Shown here: in pieces, positions 13,283 to 20,337 of the stretch
Layout of the letters: the number at the start of each line of letters is the position of its first letter
How positions within the stretch are numbered: the first letter of the stretch is position 1
DNA from: a virus
IMG/VR virus record: IMGVR_UViG_3300044712_001574
Location: 1 to 32,923 of that record
Reading direction: 5' to 3' (one strand)
DNA length: 32,923 nucleotides
Program-made: the position numbers and the translations under genes
Notes under the pieces: generated by a model
Databases searched by the model: none
What the model was told of the DNA's origin: nothing
Seen by the model: the letters and a program-made list of their open reading frames with translations, nothing else

Positions 13283-14943
13283 TACCTTGCATTTATTGCA
13301 TTATATCCACGGGCAGAACTCATGTATATATCCTCCCCCTTCAGCTTTCCATACACCTCCACCTTAATAGGTTCGTTTATTCCGGTGCCCGATATGTATT
13401 TATACTGTTTCGCATTTGATCCACCACCTCCGGATCCTGAAGAAGATCCACTCAATCCTGTTGAAGCCAGGGAGCTTATAGCACCTCCAATGGCTACCAG
13501 GGCAATACCTGCTGCAATCAATGCTTCAGGATGTTTGTAGGCGTTCTTAAAAACTTTCATGGCAACACCATAACCTATCATCATGGAGCCCATTTTTTTC
13601 GAGAATTGGCCTACTGCTTCTAGCACTGGAAGAAAAAAACTCTTATTCATCTTCATTTCCCCGGAGAATACTTTGCCAAGATTATCAGCCACCATTACAA
13701 TAAGATCGGATATAGCTGCGCTCAAGGCATCGTTAAGCGCATTAACCTGTTCCATCATTGAATCATTCAGATCGGTAAGATCATTTGTGGTTGTTCGCTT
13801 CGCTTCTAAAATTTTTCCTGTCCACCGGTCCAGCCACTTGCCGTCTTCTATTCCCTGCCCCATCATCCAGGGTTCCACCCCCTGCTGGGGATCTTGCTCC
13901 TGGTTATCAGAACCCATCCAGTTTCCAGATCCCTGACTATACCCACCGGTCATCCATCCTTCGAGCGCCACGGGGGCTTCCTTCTGAACGGCATCGTAGA
14001 AACTGGTAACTTTTGTCTTTAATTCATCAACAGCTCCACCGGCGTTCCATATCGGATTGATCAGTTTTTGCCAGCTTTCATTCCACACCGCGTTGGCTCC
14101 GGCAGCACCTTCGGCTCCATCTATTGCTTTCTTATAGATCTTATCAATCTCTTTTATATCAGTATCTCCCCAGAAAGCATGCAGCTTTTCGCCAAATGTA
14201 GTAGCATCACCACTTGCCAGGATGGTAAATATCTTAGTCCATCCACTTACCTGTTCCTGCACAAATTTGTTATTGGCAATGAATCCGCCAACAGCTTCCT
14301 TCAATTCATCCCATGCCTTGGCCATGTTTTTAATGGCACCAGCCGGAGAGTTGGCTGCGCCTTCGGCATATCCCTTGTAAGTGTCGAGAACATACTTTAC
14401 AGCTCCCCCATTGGCCAGCTGTTCCTTGGTAAGATTTTTGAGCTCAGGGATCATCTTACCCAGCTCGCGCACCTGTCCACCGTATGTACCGGTGAGCATC
14501 TGCACTACTGAGTTGAAGTCTTTGCCCGATACCGTGGAGTACTGAACGGAGGCATCGATGATATCATTGATCTGCTGCTCGGTTTTTCCGAGAGATGCCA
14601 GGAATGCTTGCTGAGCAATTATCTGATCATCATCGAACAGGGTTGTTGCTGCTATTCTTTTAGCCTGACTCAGAAGGCGTTTTTGCACATCCTCTCTGCC
14701 ACGCATGGCATTGGTGAGCATCTGCTCTCCCTTGCTGGCTTCCATATAGGCGGTAAGGCTTTGCTTTGCAAAGTTGGTAACCGCTGCGACGGAGAAGGCA
14801 GTGAGCAGCATATTCTTCATCTCGCTCACCACCTTGGTAAACTCCGAATTTTTCTTCTTCGCCTGGTCCATCTTTGCCATGTAATCGTTTACATTGGCTG
14901 TAAGAAGGGCCGTTAGGTTCCATATGGTTTTGCCTTCGCTCAT
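13282..14943 (-). CDS. Tail tape measure protein (short)
   Basis: 553 residues. The N-terminal ~300 residues are helical and typical of Bacteroidota phage tape measures (LTALLTANVNDYMAKMDQAKKKNSEFTK; SLGKTEQQINDIIDASVQYSTVSGKDF; QMLTGTYGGQVRELGKMIPELKNLTKEQL). Hydrophobic segments lie near 410-425 and 475-500 (ALIAAGIALVAIGGAISSLA), followed by a glycine/serine-rich tail (SSGSGGGGS). Tape length sets tail length, so this is a short siphovirus tail, roughly 80 nm if the usual 1.5 angstroms per residue applies. It follows the G/GT chaperone gene, as in lambda and HK97. Confidence 0.88.
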   Translation of the reverse strand: MSEGKTIWNLTALLTANVNDYMAKMDQAKKKNSEFTKVVSEMKNMLLTAFSVAAVTNFAKQSLTAYMEASKGEQMLTNAMRGREDVQKRLLSQAKRIAATTLFDDDQIIAQQAFLASLGKTEQQINDIIDASVQYSTVSGKDFNSVVQMLTGTYGGQVRELGKMIPELKNLTKEQLANGGAVKYVLDTYKGYAEGAANSPAGAIKNMAKAWDELKEAVGGFIANNKFVQEQVSGWTKIFTILASGDATTFGEKLHAFWGDTDIKEIDKIYKKAIDGAEGAAGANAVWNESWQKLINPIWNAGGAVDELKTKVTSFYDAVQKEAPVALEGWMTGGYSQGSGNWMGSDNQEQDPQQGVEPWMMGQGIEDGKWLDRWTGKILEAKRTTTNDLTDLNDSMMEQVNALNDALSAAISDLIVMVADNLGKVFSGEMKMNKSFFLPVLEAVGQFSKKMGSMMIGYGVAMKVFKNAYKHPEALIAAGIALVAIGGAISSLASTGLSGSSSGSGGGGSNAKQYKYISGTGINEPIKVEVYGKLKGEDIYMSSARGYNAINAR

Positions 14944-15377
14944 CCTTGATCTTTTATTTCAGGGGCATCGGTGGCGACAGGGCATTCCCTATCGGTATTG
15001 GCTGAATCAAATGATGGAAATCTGTTAAACATCTCTTCCAATTGTTCCGGAGTAATTACCTCCTGTTTTCTATCCTTGTCCCAGCTGAAGCGTATAAGCT
15101 TCTCCGGGGTTTTTACCATATTCTTTTTATCCAGATGCACGTTAAGCAGGTAGAAGGTTTGGAAGCGTGTGGCTTCCCACATCTCTCTAATCAGCTGCTC
15201 ATGCCTTCGGTTTCTCCCTTCGCGCATCAGGAGCAGCTCGCGCAATTCGAGGCTCCATAATTCATCGGGAAGCAAGGCACATTCGCCGAGGCCGATGATT
15301 TCAATATCTTCCCATAAAGTATGGGCAGCTCGCGAGCTGCCCGTATCGTCCTCTATGCCCCGGACTTCATCCCGGGG
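14940..15377 (-). CDS. Tail assembly chaperone T part, reached by -1 frameshift from G
   Basis: The frame is open from 15413 to the TGA at 14940, overlapping the 3' part of G (stop at 15353). No ATG precedes the coding-like stretch WEDIEIIGLGECALLPDELW; the first near-cognate start is a TTG at 15275. Relative to G the T frame is -1, as in lambda G/GT and HK97 gp13/gp14. The fused GT protein would recruit the tape measure protein through its T domain and the tube protein through G. T contains basic helical sequence (LLLMREGRNRRHEQLIREMWEATRFQ). A degenerate palindrome falls at its 3' end. Confidence 0.75.
   Translation of the reverse strand, partial: PRDEVRGIEDDTGSSRAAHTLWEDIEIIGLGECALLPDELWSLELRELLLMREGRNRRHEQLIREMWEATRFQTFYLLNVHLDKKNMVKTPEKLIRFSWDKDRKQEVITPEQLEEMFNRFPSFDSANTDRECPVATDAPEIKDQG
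14971..14990. repeat. Degenerate copy of the palindromic element
   Basis: The bases differ from the perfect palindrome at 16658-16677 (CGACAGGGCATGCCCTGTCG) at only a few positions in the right arm. It sits near the 3' end of the T reading frame. The near-identity of the left arm suggests a common origin with later decay of the right arm. Confidence 0.5.
15323..15342. repeat. Perfect 20-bp palindrome in the T frame
   Basis: GGGCAGCTCGCGAGCTGCCC is perfectly self-complementary; as RNA it could form an 8-bp stem with a CGCG loop. It lies just after the G stop codon and 28 bases after the candidate slippery site, within the T coding frame (GSSRAA). It may be a member of the scattered palindrome family, and a stimulator of frameshifting is also conceivable. 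Confidence 0.65.
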
Positions 15378-15721
15378 ATCTGAGGGTCCGATAATTTCGG
15401 GCGAGGCAATGATTCAATGAACGTATTCATTACGGCACCTACATCCAGGATGCCATCGGAGATCATATCCAGCACTTCATCTTCGGTAAGGGCGCATTCC
15501 TTCTTTTCCCGGCGGGCAGCATTATGTGCACCACACACTACCAGCAGAGCAATATCGCTGAAGAATTGCAGCGATGCCGTACTGGTGCTGTCGGGCTTGG
15601 TGAAGGCTTCCATCACCTGGAAGAATTCTATGCCCCGCTTCTGTGCAAACATGCGGAGAGCTCCAAGGCCGAAGTCGAGAGAAAGAGATTCTTTGGTAGA
15701 TAATTCGATTGTGCGTATCAT
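15353..15721 (-). CDS. Tail assembly chaperone G
   Basis: 122 residues from the ATG at 15721 (MIRTIELSTKESLSLDFGLGALRMFAQKRG), a start that fits the tail assembly chaperone pattern of a beta strand, then a helical body. It sits between the tail tube and tape measure genes and is followed by an overlapping -1 frame, the hallmark of this gene pair. An ATG at 15760 in the same frame lies in the palindrome at 15750-15769 and would add unlikely sequence, so I rejected it. Confidence 0.8.
   Translation of the reverse strand: MIRTIELSTKESLSLDFGLGALRMFAQKRGIEFFQVMEAFTKPDSTSTASLQFFSDIALLVVCGAHNAARREKKECALTEDEVLDMISDGILDVGAVMNTFIESLPRPKLSDPQIPGMKSGA
15371..15377 (-). other. Candidate -1 frameshift site for G/GT
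   Basis: On the minus strand the sequence is C CCC GGG in the G frame (codons ATC CCC GGG). A P-site tRNA on CCC can slip -1 onto an identical CCC; the A-site pairing after slippage is imperfect, so this is not a canonical X XXY YYZ heptamer. It lies in the overlap of G and T. A perfect 20-base palindrome starts 28 bases downstream. Confidence 0.4.
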
Positions 15722-15749
15722 GCGTATGAAGTATAATTCCGAACTGTAA

Positions 15750-15769
15750 GGCCATGCCATGGCATGGCC
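15750..15769. repeat. Perfect 20-bp palindrome between tail tube 2 and G
   Basis: GGCCATGCCATGGCATGGCC is perfectly self-complementary, and beyond one mismatched base on each side the flanks TGTA and TACA also pair. It occupies the intergenic space upstream of G. It could affect RNA stability or translation of G, but its likeness to the other palindromes suggests a dispersed element. Confidence 0.7.
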
Positions 15770-15787
15770 CTACATGTTCGGTAATGG

Positions 15788-16201
15788 TTAGGTGTTTGTT
15801 GTCTCTGTTACTGCTCCGGTACTCTCGATGGTTATGGAGATGGTGCCGCTTTCCTGATCGGGGAAGTCTGCTTCAAGCAAGGTGATAATTCCACTGAAGG
15901 AATAGTACTTGTTGCCTGCATTTGAGCTGTCCCATTTTACGGCTACCGCTGTGCGGGCAATCATAAGCCCAAACAGGTAAGAATAGCTGTAGGTGGTATC
16001 GAATCGGAAGAAGAATGAGCCGGATGCAGTTGCCGAGAGTCGCCCCTCCAGCTTAGCCTGCCAGGCTCCATCATCCTTGTTCGATGCTTCGCGGGGAGAA
16101 TGCGATATGCTCAGGCTCCCCCCGGTTGCCACGGCAATCTTCTGGGATGCTACATAGAGCGCCATAAGACCGCCATTAATTACGCCAACTGTTGCTGCCA
16201 T
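15788..16201 (-). CDS. Tail tube protein, paralogue 2
   Basis: 137 residues, roughly half identical along its whole length to the upstream 136-residue protein: shared GVINGG, KIAVATG, SHSPRE/SHAPRD, SNKDDG, YSYL, GLxxARTA, YYSF, DFPDQES and TGAVTE. Size, beta-rich pattern and position between tail terminator and chaperone G identify a major tail tube protein. Two tandem copies could give a mixed tube, or one could form the tail tip or a decorating layer. Confidence 0.82.
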   Translation of the reverse strand: MAATVGVINGGLMALYVASQKIAVATGGSLSISHSPREASNKDDGAWQAKLEGRLSATASGSFFFRFDTTYSYSYLFGLMIARTAVAVKWDSSNAGNKYYSFSGIITLLEADFPDQESGTISITIESTGAVTETTNT

Positions 16202-16212
16202 GGTATATTATC

Positions 16213-16623
16213 TTAATTGGTTGCTTCGGTAACTGCTCCGGTGGCCTCAACAGTGTAGCTGTAGGTGCTCGATTCCTGATCGGGAAAATCGCACTCCAGG
16301 CTGGTGAGGTACCCGGTGAATGAGTAGTACAAATCGCCCACAACTGCATTGCCTACCTTGATGGTAAGGGCAGTGCGTGCAGCGATGAGTCCCCACAGGT
16401 AGGAATAGTTGTAATTGGTATCGAACTTAAACAGCCCGCTACCACCGCATTGTGCCGATGTTCTTCCGGTACCCTTTGCGGTCCACTGCCCGTCGTCCTT
16501 ATTGGAGGTATCGCGGGGGGCATGCGAAAGGCTGAAGTTGCAGCCTGTTGCCACGGCAATTTTATTGGCACCATTATAGATCCCAATTATTCCGCCGTTA
16601 ATTACTCCTGTGGTCTGTGCCAT
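16213..16623 (-). CDS. Tail tube protein, paralogue 1
   Basis: 136 residues starting MAQTTGVINGGIIGIYNGANKIAVATG, with the central NYNYSYLWGLIAARTALT and DFPDQESSTYSYTVEATGAVTE shared with the next gene. It is the first gene after the tail terminator, the usual place of the major tail tube protein. The pair is separated by 11 bases. Compared with paralogue 2 it has two extra cysteines (near residues 28 and 59). Which copy is the main tube subunit cannot be told from sequence. Confidence 0.84.
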   Translation of the reverse strand: MAQTTGVINGGIIGIYNGANKIAVATGCNFSLSHAPRDTSNKDDGQWTAKGTGRTSAQCGGSGLFKFDTNYNYSYLWGLIAARTALTIKVGNAVVGDLYYSFTGYLTSLECDFPDQESSTYSYTVEATGAVTEATN

Positions 16624-16657
16624 GGTATTGAGATTTTAATTATTTTCTTTATCGTTG

Positions 16658-16677
16658 CGACAGGGCATGCCCTGTCG
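16658..16677. repeat. Perfect 20-bp palindrome between tail terminator and tail tube
   Basis: CGACAGGGCATGCCCTGTCG, perfectly self-complementary with a GCATGC centre, lies in the 62-base gap before tail tube 1. It has no T-run on the minus strand, so it is not a typical terminator, though an RNA hairpin here could protect the tube mRNA. It is closely similar to the degenerate copy at 14971. Confidence 0.7.
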
Positions 16678-16685
16678 TTACTTTA

Positions 16686-17051
16686 TTAAGCCCTGTATCT
16701 CACGTAATAATTCTGTGTGATGTAAAAAGCCTGCGCCTCTTCGCTCCAAAAATCCTGCTCATCGATGTAATCTATAAAGTCCACGGTTACGGTATTTATT
16801 ACTCCCGTCTGGCCATTCAATGCAGTGCGGCAGCTGTCGGCCAGGGTGCGGCATCCTTCCTTGGATTCGGTTACTATCTGCACCAGATATCTCCCGGTGC
16901 GGATACTGCTGTCGCCATCCTTGCTGTGTACTGCTGTTATGCTGCTTTTGTAATGATTCACATAAGGTAAATTCACTTCCTGAGGAACAGCACCCGGGTA
17001 GGTATCTGCTTCCACCGTTTTTAATAAGTGATATATGGCTTTGTGGATCAT
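16686..17051 (-). CDS. Tail terminator/completion protein (DUF3168-like)
   Basis: 121 residues: an N-terminal helix (IHKAIYHLLKTVEADTYPGAVPQ), then YVNHYKSSITAVHSKDGDSSIRTGRYLVQIVTESKEGCRTLADSCRTALNG, the strand-helix pattern of DUF3168/tail terminator proteins that cap the tail tube. It overlaps the HK97 gp10-like gene by 4 bases (ATGA) and is followed by the tube genes, in the conserved order of siphovirus neck-tail modules. Confidence 0.78.
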   Translation of the reverse strand: MIHKAIYHLLKTVEADTYPGAVPQEVNLPYVNHYKSSITAVHSKDGDSSIRTGRYLVQIVTESKEGCRTLADSCRTALNGQTGVINTVTVDFIDYIDEQDFWSEEAQAFYITQNYYVRYRA

Positions 17052-17566
17052 ACAATTTTTTTAATCTTGTTATTATAGCGCTTCACATAATTATCCAGTG
17101 CCTTTGCCAGGCTGGATGATAAGCGATTGCGCACTTCATCTTTCGTTTGCTCAATGGCCGGAACCATGAACGGGCGCGGGGCAATATCGGCACGGTACCT
17201 ACGGCGTAATGGTTGGCGACGCTTGCGATCTTTTCCACCACCGGTTTTAAATTTCCCTATGCCCTTCACTCCAAACTCAATGAAGTGAGCGTACCATCCG
17301 TCCTGGTTCTTTGGACCCCCGTAACGCGGACCTACCACCACGGCAGGCACATCAATACGTGTGGGAGCGGTACGTGCCTTAATGCTTCTGGAAAGGGTGC
17401 CGCTTTTCTTTGGCACATTTGCCTTAGCTCTGGAAGCCATGGGTTTCGCAGCATCGATGAGCGCTGAGTTGATTACCTTACGACTCAGGGCTTGCGGCAT
17501 ATTTTTGAGTACATGCTCAAATTCCTGCAATCCCTGAAACTCGATGGAAATATCAGCTTTTCCCAT
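17048..17566 (-). CDS. HK97 gp10-like tail completion protein
   Basis: 172 residues beginning MGKADISIEFQGLQEFEHVLKNMP, then SRKVINSALIDAAKPMASRAKANVPKKSGTLSRSIKAR, the characteristic HK97-gp10_like sequence. A basic stretch (KDRKRRQPLRRRYR) and ARPRPFMVPAIEQ-like motif follow near the C-terminus. Family members join head and tail at the neck. It overlaps both the head-closure gene before and the tail-terminator gene after. Confidence 0.85.
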   Translation of the reverse strand: MGKADISIEFQGLQEFEHVLKNMPQALSRKVINSALIDAAKPMASRAKANVPKKSGTLSRSIKARTAPTRIDVPAVVVGPRYGGPKNQDGWYAHFIEFGVKGIGKFKTGGGKDRKRRQPLRRRYRADIAPRPFMVPAIEQTKDEVRNRLSSSLAKALDNYVKRYNNKIKKIV

Positions 17567-17882
17567 TGTCTGTTTTGAAGGTATAAAGAGCAGTCATGCT
17601 GCCCCGGCCAATTTCTTCAATGAACGTTATGTTGTAATACTCCGAGTTATAGAGTATCCGCATACTTTCTTTTACTGTATCGTCGAAGCGGATTATCCAC
17701 TTCACTTCGCGCACTGCCTCTTCCTGTCCTACGCTGTTGCGTTCGCTCCCTCGCAGTGGTATTTTTTCTGCCCATACCGTGGCGTGCGTTACCCAGCTTT
17801 CTGTGTGTTCGCCACCGGCGCTTTTACTGGTGCCGGTATCTTTCTGTATGGTGATGCTCCAGTTAAGATTATACCCGGCCAT
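17553..17882 (-). CDS. Head closure protein (SPP1 gp16-like)
   Basis: 109 residues with the SPP1 gp16-like phage_H_T_join pattern: NLNWSITIQKDTGTSKSAGGEHTESWVTHATVWAEKIPLRGSE, then IIRFDDTVKESMRILYNSEYYNITFIEEIGRGSMTALYT. The WAEK and R-G-S-E segments and the I-R-Y/F beta strand are typical. It plugs the connector after packaging and links to the tail. It starts 2 bases after the connector gene stop. Confidence 0.83.
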   Translation of the reverse strand: MAGYNLNWSITIQKDTGTSKSAGGEHTESWVTHATVWAEKIPLRGSERNSVGQEEAVREVKWIIRFDDTVKESMRILYNSEYYNITFIEEIGRGSMTALYTFKTDNGKS

Positions 17883-17884
17883 AC

Positions 17885-18469
17885 TCAGATCCCCCTTACA
17901 TTATCGCTCACCAGGGCTTTGTATCCCATGGGAAGTTCGGTTACAATGGTGCCGGTAACTACCTGGCTGGGGTTCTGGAACCATGAATAGATGAGCAGCA
18001 ACATGGCCTGCTTGTATTTTGCAGGAATGAGCGCTGCAGATGTCCAACCGGTTACGTACAAAATTTCCACCGCATTCTTTTTATCGTAAGTGGTGGGCCA
18101 GCTGGATCCGGATACTGGTATCAGTCTGCCAGGGTTACTTACTGCATCTAACTGGTAGGTAGCCGAGCTCAGTGTTTGCAGGGTATTGGCTGCATCGTAA
18201 TACTTTACAGATGTTACCGATTGCACCGGGCCTTGTGTGAGTTCGATGAGATCTTCAGGAAACTCATCGAGGTACATGGTGAGCGTTTGGCTCATAAGCG
18301 ATAAACCGGTATCGTACTCCACCTGCTCGCGTGCGGCCTGGATAATCTGCGTAATAAGCGCATCTTGAGCCGACGAGGTTACCCTGCAGTGCAGCTTAGC
18401 GGTGGTAAGATCCACCGGTTCTGTTGCCGGAGCTGTGGTAAGTTTTATGCGGTAATCGCGGAAGGCCAT
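17885..18469 (-). CDS. Head-tail connector (phiE125 gp8 / HK97 gp6-like)
   Basis: 194 residues from the ATG at 18469 (MAFRDYRIKLTTAPATEPVDLTTAKLHCRV). The family pattern is clear: LTTAKLHCRVTSSAQDALITQIIQAAREQVEYDTGLSLMSQTLTMYLDEFP, then VQSVTSVKYYDAANTLQTLSSATYQLD, and AILLL-type C-terminal helices (KQAMLLLIYSWFQNP). It forms the ring below the portal. An upstream in-frame ATG at 18502 overlaps the previous gene by 23 bases; I prefer the internal one because the family begins close to it. Confidence 0.85.
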   Translation of the reverse strand: MAFRDYRIKLTTAPATEPVDLTTAKLHCRVTSSAQDALITQIIQAAREQVEYDTGLSLMSQTLTMYLDEFPEDLIELTQGPVQSVTSVKYYDAANTLQTLSSATYQLDAVSNPGRLIPVSGSSWPTTYDKKNAVEILYVTGWTSAALIPAKYKQAMLLLIYSWFQNPSQVVTGTIVTELPMGYKALVSDNVRGI

Positions 18470-18479
18470 GGGATATTGA

Positions 18480-18800
18480 TTATTCAATAATTCCTTCTTC
18501 AATCAAATAATTCTCGATTTTCTCGGCTGTTTTTTTACCGATTCCTTCGAGTGCGGAAAAATCTTCGATGCTCTTGAGATCCTCCTTTGTTTTGATGCCT
18601 GCCTTAAAGAGCAGATCGCGGGCGGGTAGATCCTCCGGAAGAGTATTCACCTCGTCCTCATCTACATCCGGAAGTGCGGCCACACCAAGGGCAATAAGCT
18701 CTTTGGCCTGCAGTTCCTCCAGCTCCACCGTATCGCCTGCGAAGTATGCAAGGCCAACACCAGGACCCGGTTTTGTAAGTACAACTTTCATTTTTGCCAT
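18480..18800 (-). CDS. HhH-containing small capsid-adjacent protein
   Basis: 106 residues. N-terminal beta-like segment (KMKVVLTKPGPGVGLAYFAGDTVELEELQAKELIALGVA) resembles the short decoration/completion proteins often found after major capsid genes. A C-terminal helix-hairpin-helix (FSALEGIGKKTAEKIENYL, about 81-99) is preceded by a second, weaker one (DLLFKAGIKTKEDL, 62-75). The HhH suggests DNA contact at the head vertex or during packaging. Located between capsid and connector genes, so a structural or head-completion role is likely. Confidence 0.6.
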   Translation of the reverse strand: MAKMKVVLTKPGPGVGLAYFAGDTVELEELQAKELIALGVAALPDVDEDEVNTLPEDLPARDLLFKAGIKTKEDLKSIEDFSALEGIGKKTAEKIENYLIEEGIIE

Positions 18801-18830
18801 TGCGTTGCCTCCTGTTTTTGGGTTTTAAAT

Positions 18831-18857
18831 ATGCCCGGCCGACGTGCGGCCGGGCAT
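18831..18857 (-). terminator. Strong hairpin after the major capsid gene
   Basis: ATGCCCGGCCG and CGGCCGGGCAT form an 11-bp stem with a five-base loop, 25 bases after the capsid stop. On the minus strand it is followed by ATTTAAAA, not a clean T-run, so it is probably a partial terminator or mRNA-stabilising hairpin that raises capsid mRNA relative to downstream genes. Confidence 0.5.
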
Positions 18858-18881
18858 TCATTTACGTTAAACAGGGAGTGC

Positions 18882-20315
18882 CTATGTTGCTATGGCATCG
18901 AGCATGGCTGCGTAGCTCTGAGCATGGCGTACAACCATATCCCAGTAGCTGTTTACCACCAGAACAATCTGTGCAGTTTTGGCTGCGGTAAGATCATCCA
19001 CAGTGATATCGAGTGCACCACCCCAGCTTCCGATTACCAGATCCTCGAAGTTGCCGAAGATGATAGCGGAGCAGGCAGTGTTCGATCCTTTGGTAAGGTT
19101 GCTCGGAACATTGGTAGTACAGAGTCCACGGTAGCCGTTAAGAGGATAAACAGGATCGCGGTCCCATACGAAGTTACCCACCACACCGGAAGAGTTCTTC
19201 TCGGTTTGTTTCAGTTTGGCACGTACTTTCGGATTCAGCAGGTATCCCAGCATGCCGAGGTCGGCATTGTCAATGGCCACTTCTTTTTCAAGATCTACGA
19301 TATCTGCCCAGTCGGGAGCTGCGCCGCTGGCGCCTCCAACTACTGAACCAATGCCTGCCACATTCAGAATTCCTTTCATTTCGCCGCTGGAGCCTACGCC
19401 GTAGATTATCTGAGCTTCCAACTTGGCAAGGGTGGCCCGGAGAAGATCCCTCTTAATACCGGCATCCACACCCACACTCTGCTGAATGAGCAGCTGCTTG
19501 CTGAATTCGGTATAAGCAGTGATACGTTTGGGGCTCAGGGTATTTCCTGCAACGGTTGCGGAAGATTCGTCTGCGGCTGCATTCTCGGTGGCAGCCATTC
19601 CAACGGTGGAGGCTACGGTGATACCAGGTACCGGTACATTGCCCACCAGATCATTCCATACAGGAACGTTATATCCATCGGGACCGAATACCGAACGAGC
19701 CAGGAGGCTGTCGAAGAATCCACGGGGATCGCTGGCAACGGCAGGAGAAGAACCTGCAACGATGTCGCGTTTTTCATAATCGAAACTTACCATGGAAGGA
19801 ACTCCGATACCGGTTATGGCCATTCCATGATCACGTGCTTCGCGGATAGCTTCGTCGTGCATTTCTTTTTCCAAACCTTCGAGGTTACCACTCAGGTATT
19901 CCCGTACTGCCTTAACAAGGCTGTAGGAATTGGCCTCGCGGGTTTCCTGTTTTTTGGTTTGTTTATTGATGTGACCGGCAGCCATGATCGCGCGGCGGTC
20001 TTCCACCTTCTGCACCAGGGCAATCTCATCGTCGAGCTTGCGCATGTTTTCCATGTACTGTGCCCTGTCTCTTACTTCTTCTTCGTTGAGTTCGCGTGTT
20101 TCGCCTTCTGCTTTCTGCAGCAGAGCTTCGAGGGAAGCCCATTGAGAAGCACGTAATTCGCGCAGCTTATCGCTGTTAAGTCCGGCAAAGGCCAGAGGAG
20201 CAACCACGCTCAGCATCACCGGAAAGGACGATGCGTCGGTGGACAATAAGGTGCCTGCCACCAGCAGCCCAACCAGGCCGAGCAGGATCATTCCGATAAA
20301 GTGTTGTTTCTTCAT
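18882..20315 (-). CDS. Major capsid protein, HK97 fold, with hydrophobic N-terminus
   Basis: 477 residues from the ATG at 20315; the longer frame to 20429 overlaps the protease. Residues about 48-110 are a charged coiled coil (LRELRASQWASLEALLQKAEGETRELNEEEV), the delta domain removed during maturation, followed by an HK97-type core (FGPDGYNVPVWNDLVG, YTEFSKQLLIQQS, NADLGMLGYLLNPKVRAKLKQ, VVNSYWDMVVRHAQSYAAMLDAI). Unusual: the first 46 residues are hydrophobic (FIGMILLGLVGLLVAGTLL, then FPVMLSVVAPLAFAGL), like a signal anchor. Confidence 0.9.
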   Translation of the reverse strand: MKKQHFIGMILLGLVGLLVAGTLLSTDASSFPVMLSVVAPLAFAGLNSDKLRELRASQWASLEALLQKAEGETRELNEEEVRDRAQYMENMRKLDDEIALVQKVEDRRAIMAAGHINKQTKKQETREANSYSLVKAVREYLSGNLEGLEKEMHDEAIREARDHGMAITGIGVPSMVSFDYEKRDIVAGSSPAVASDPRGFFDSLLARSVFGPDGYNVPVWNDLVGNVPVPGITVASTVGMAATENAAADESSATVAGNTLSPKRITAYTEFSKQLLIQQSVGVDAGIKRDLLRATLAKLEAQIIYGVGSSGEMKGILNVAGIGSVVGGASGAAPDWADIVDLEKEVAIDNADLGMLGYLLNPKVRAKLKQTEKNSSGVVGNFVWDRDPVYPLNGYRGLCTTNVPSNLTKGSNTACSAIIFGNFEDLVIGSWGGALDITVDDLTAAKTAQIVLVVNSYWDMVVRHAQSYAAMLDAIAT

Positions 20316-20337
20316 TGTGTTGTTTTTATTGGTTCGT

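Noticed and set aside
18831-18857. Member of the scattered palindrome family
   Set aside because: It has a five-base unpaired loop and lies at a gene end like an ordinary terminator-type hairpin.
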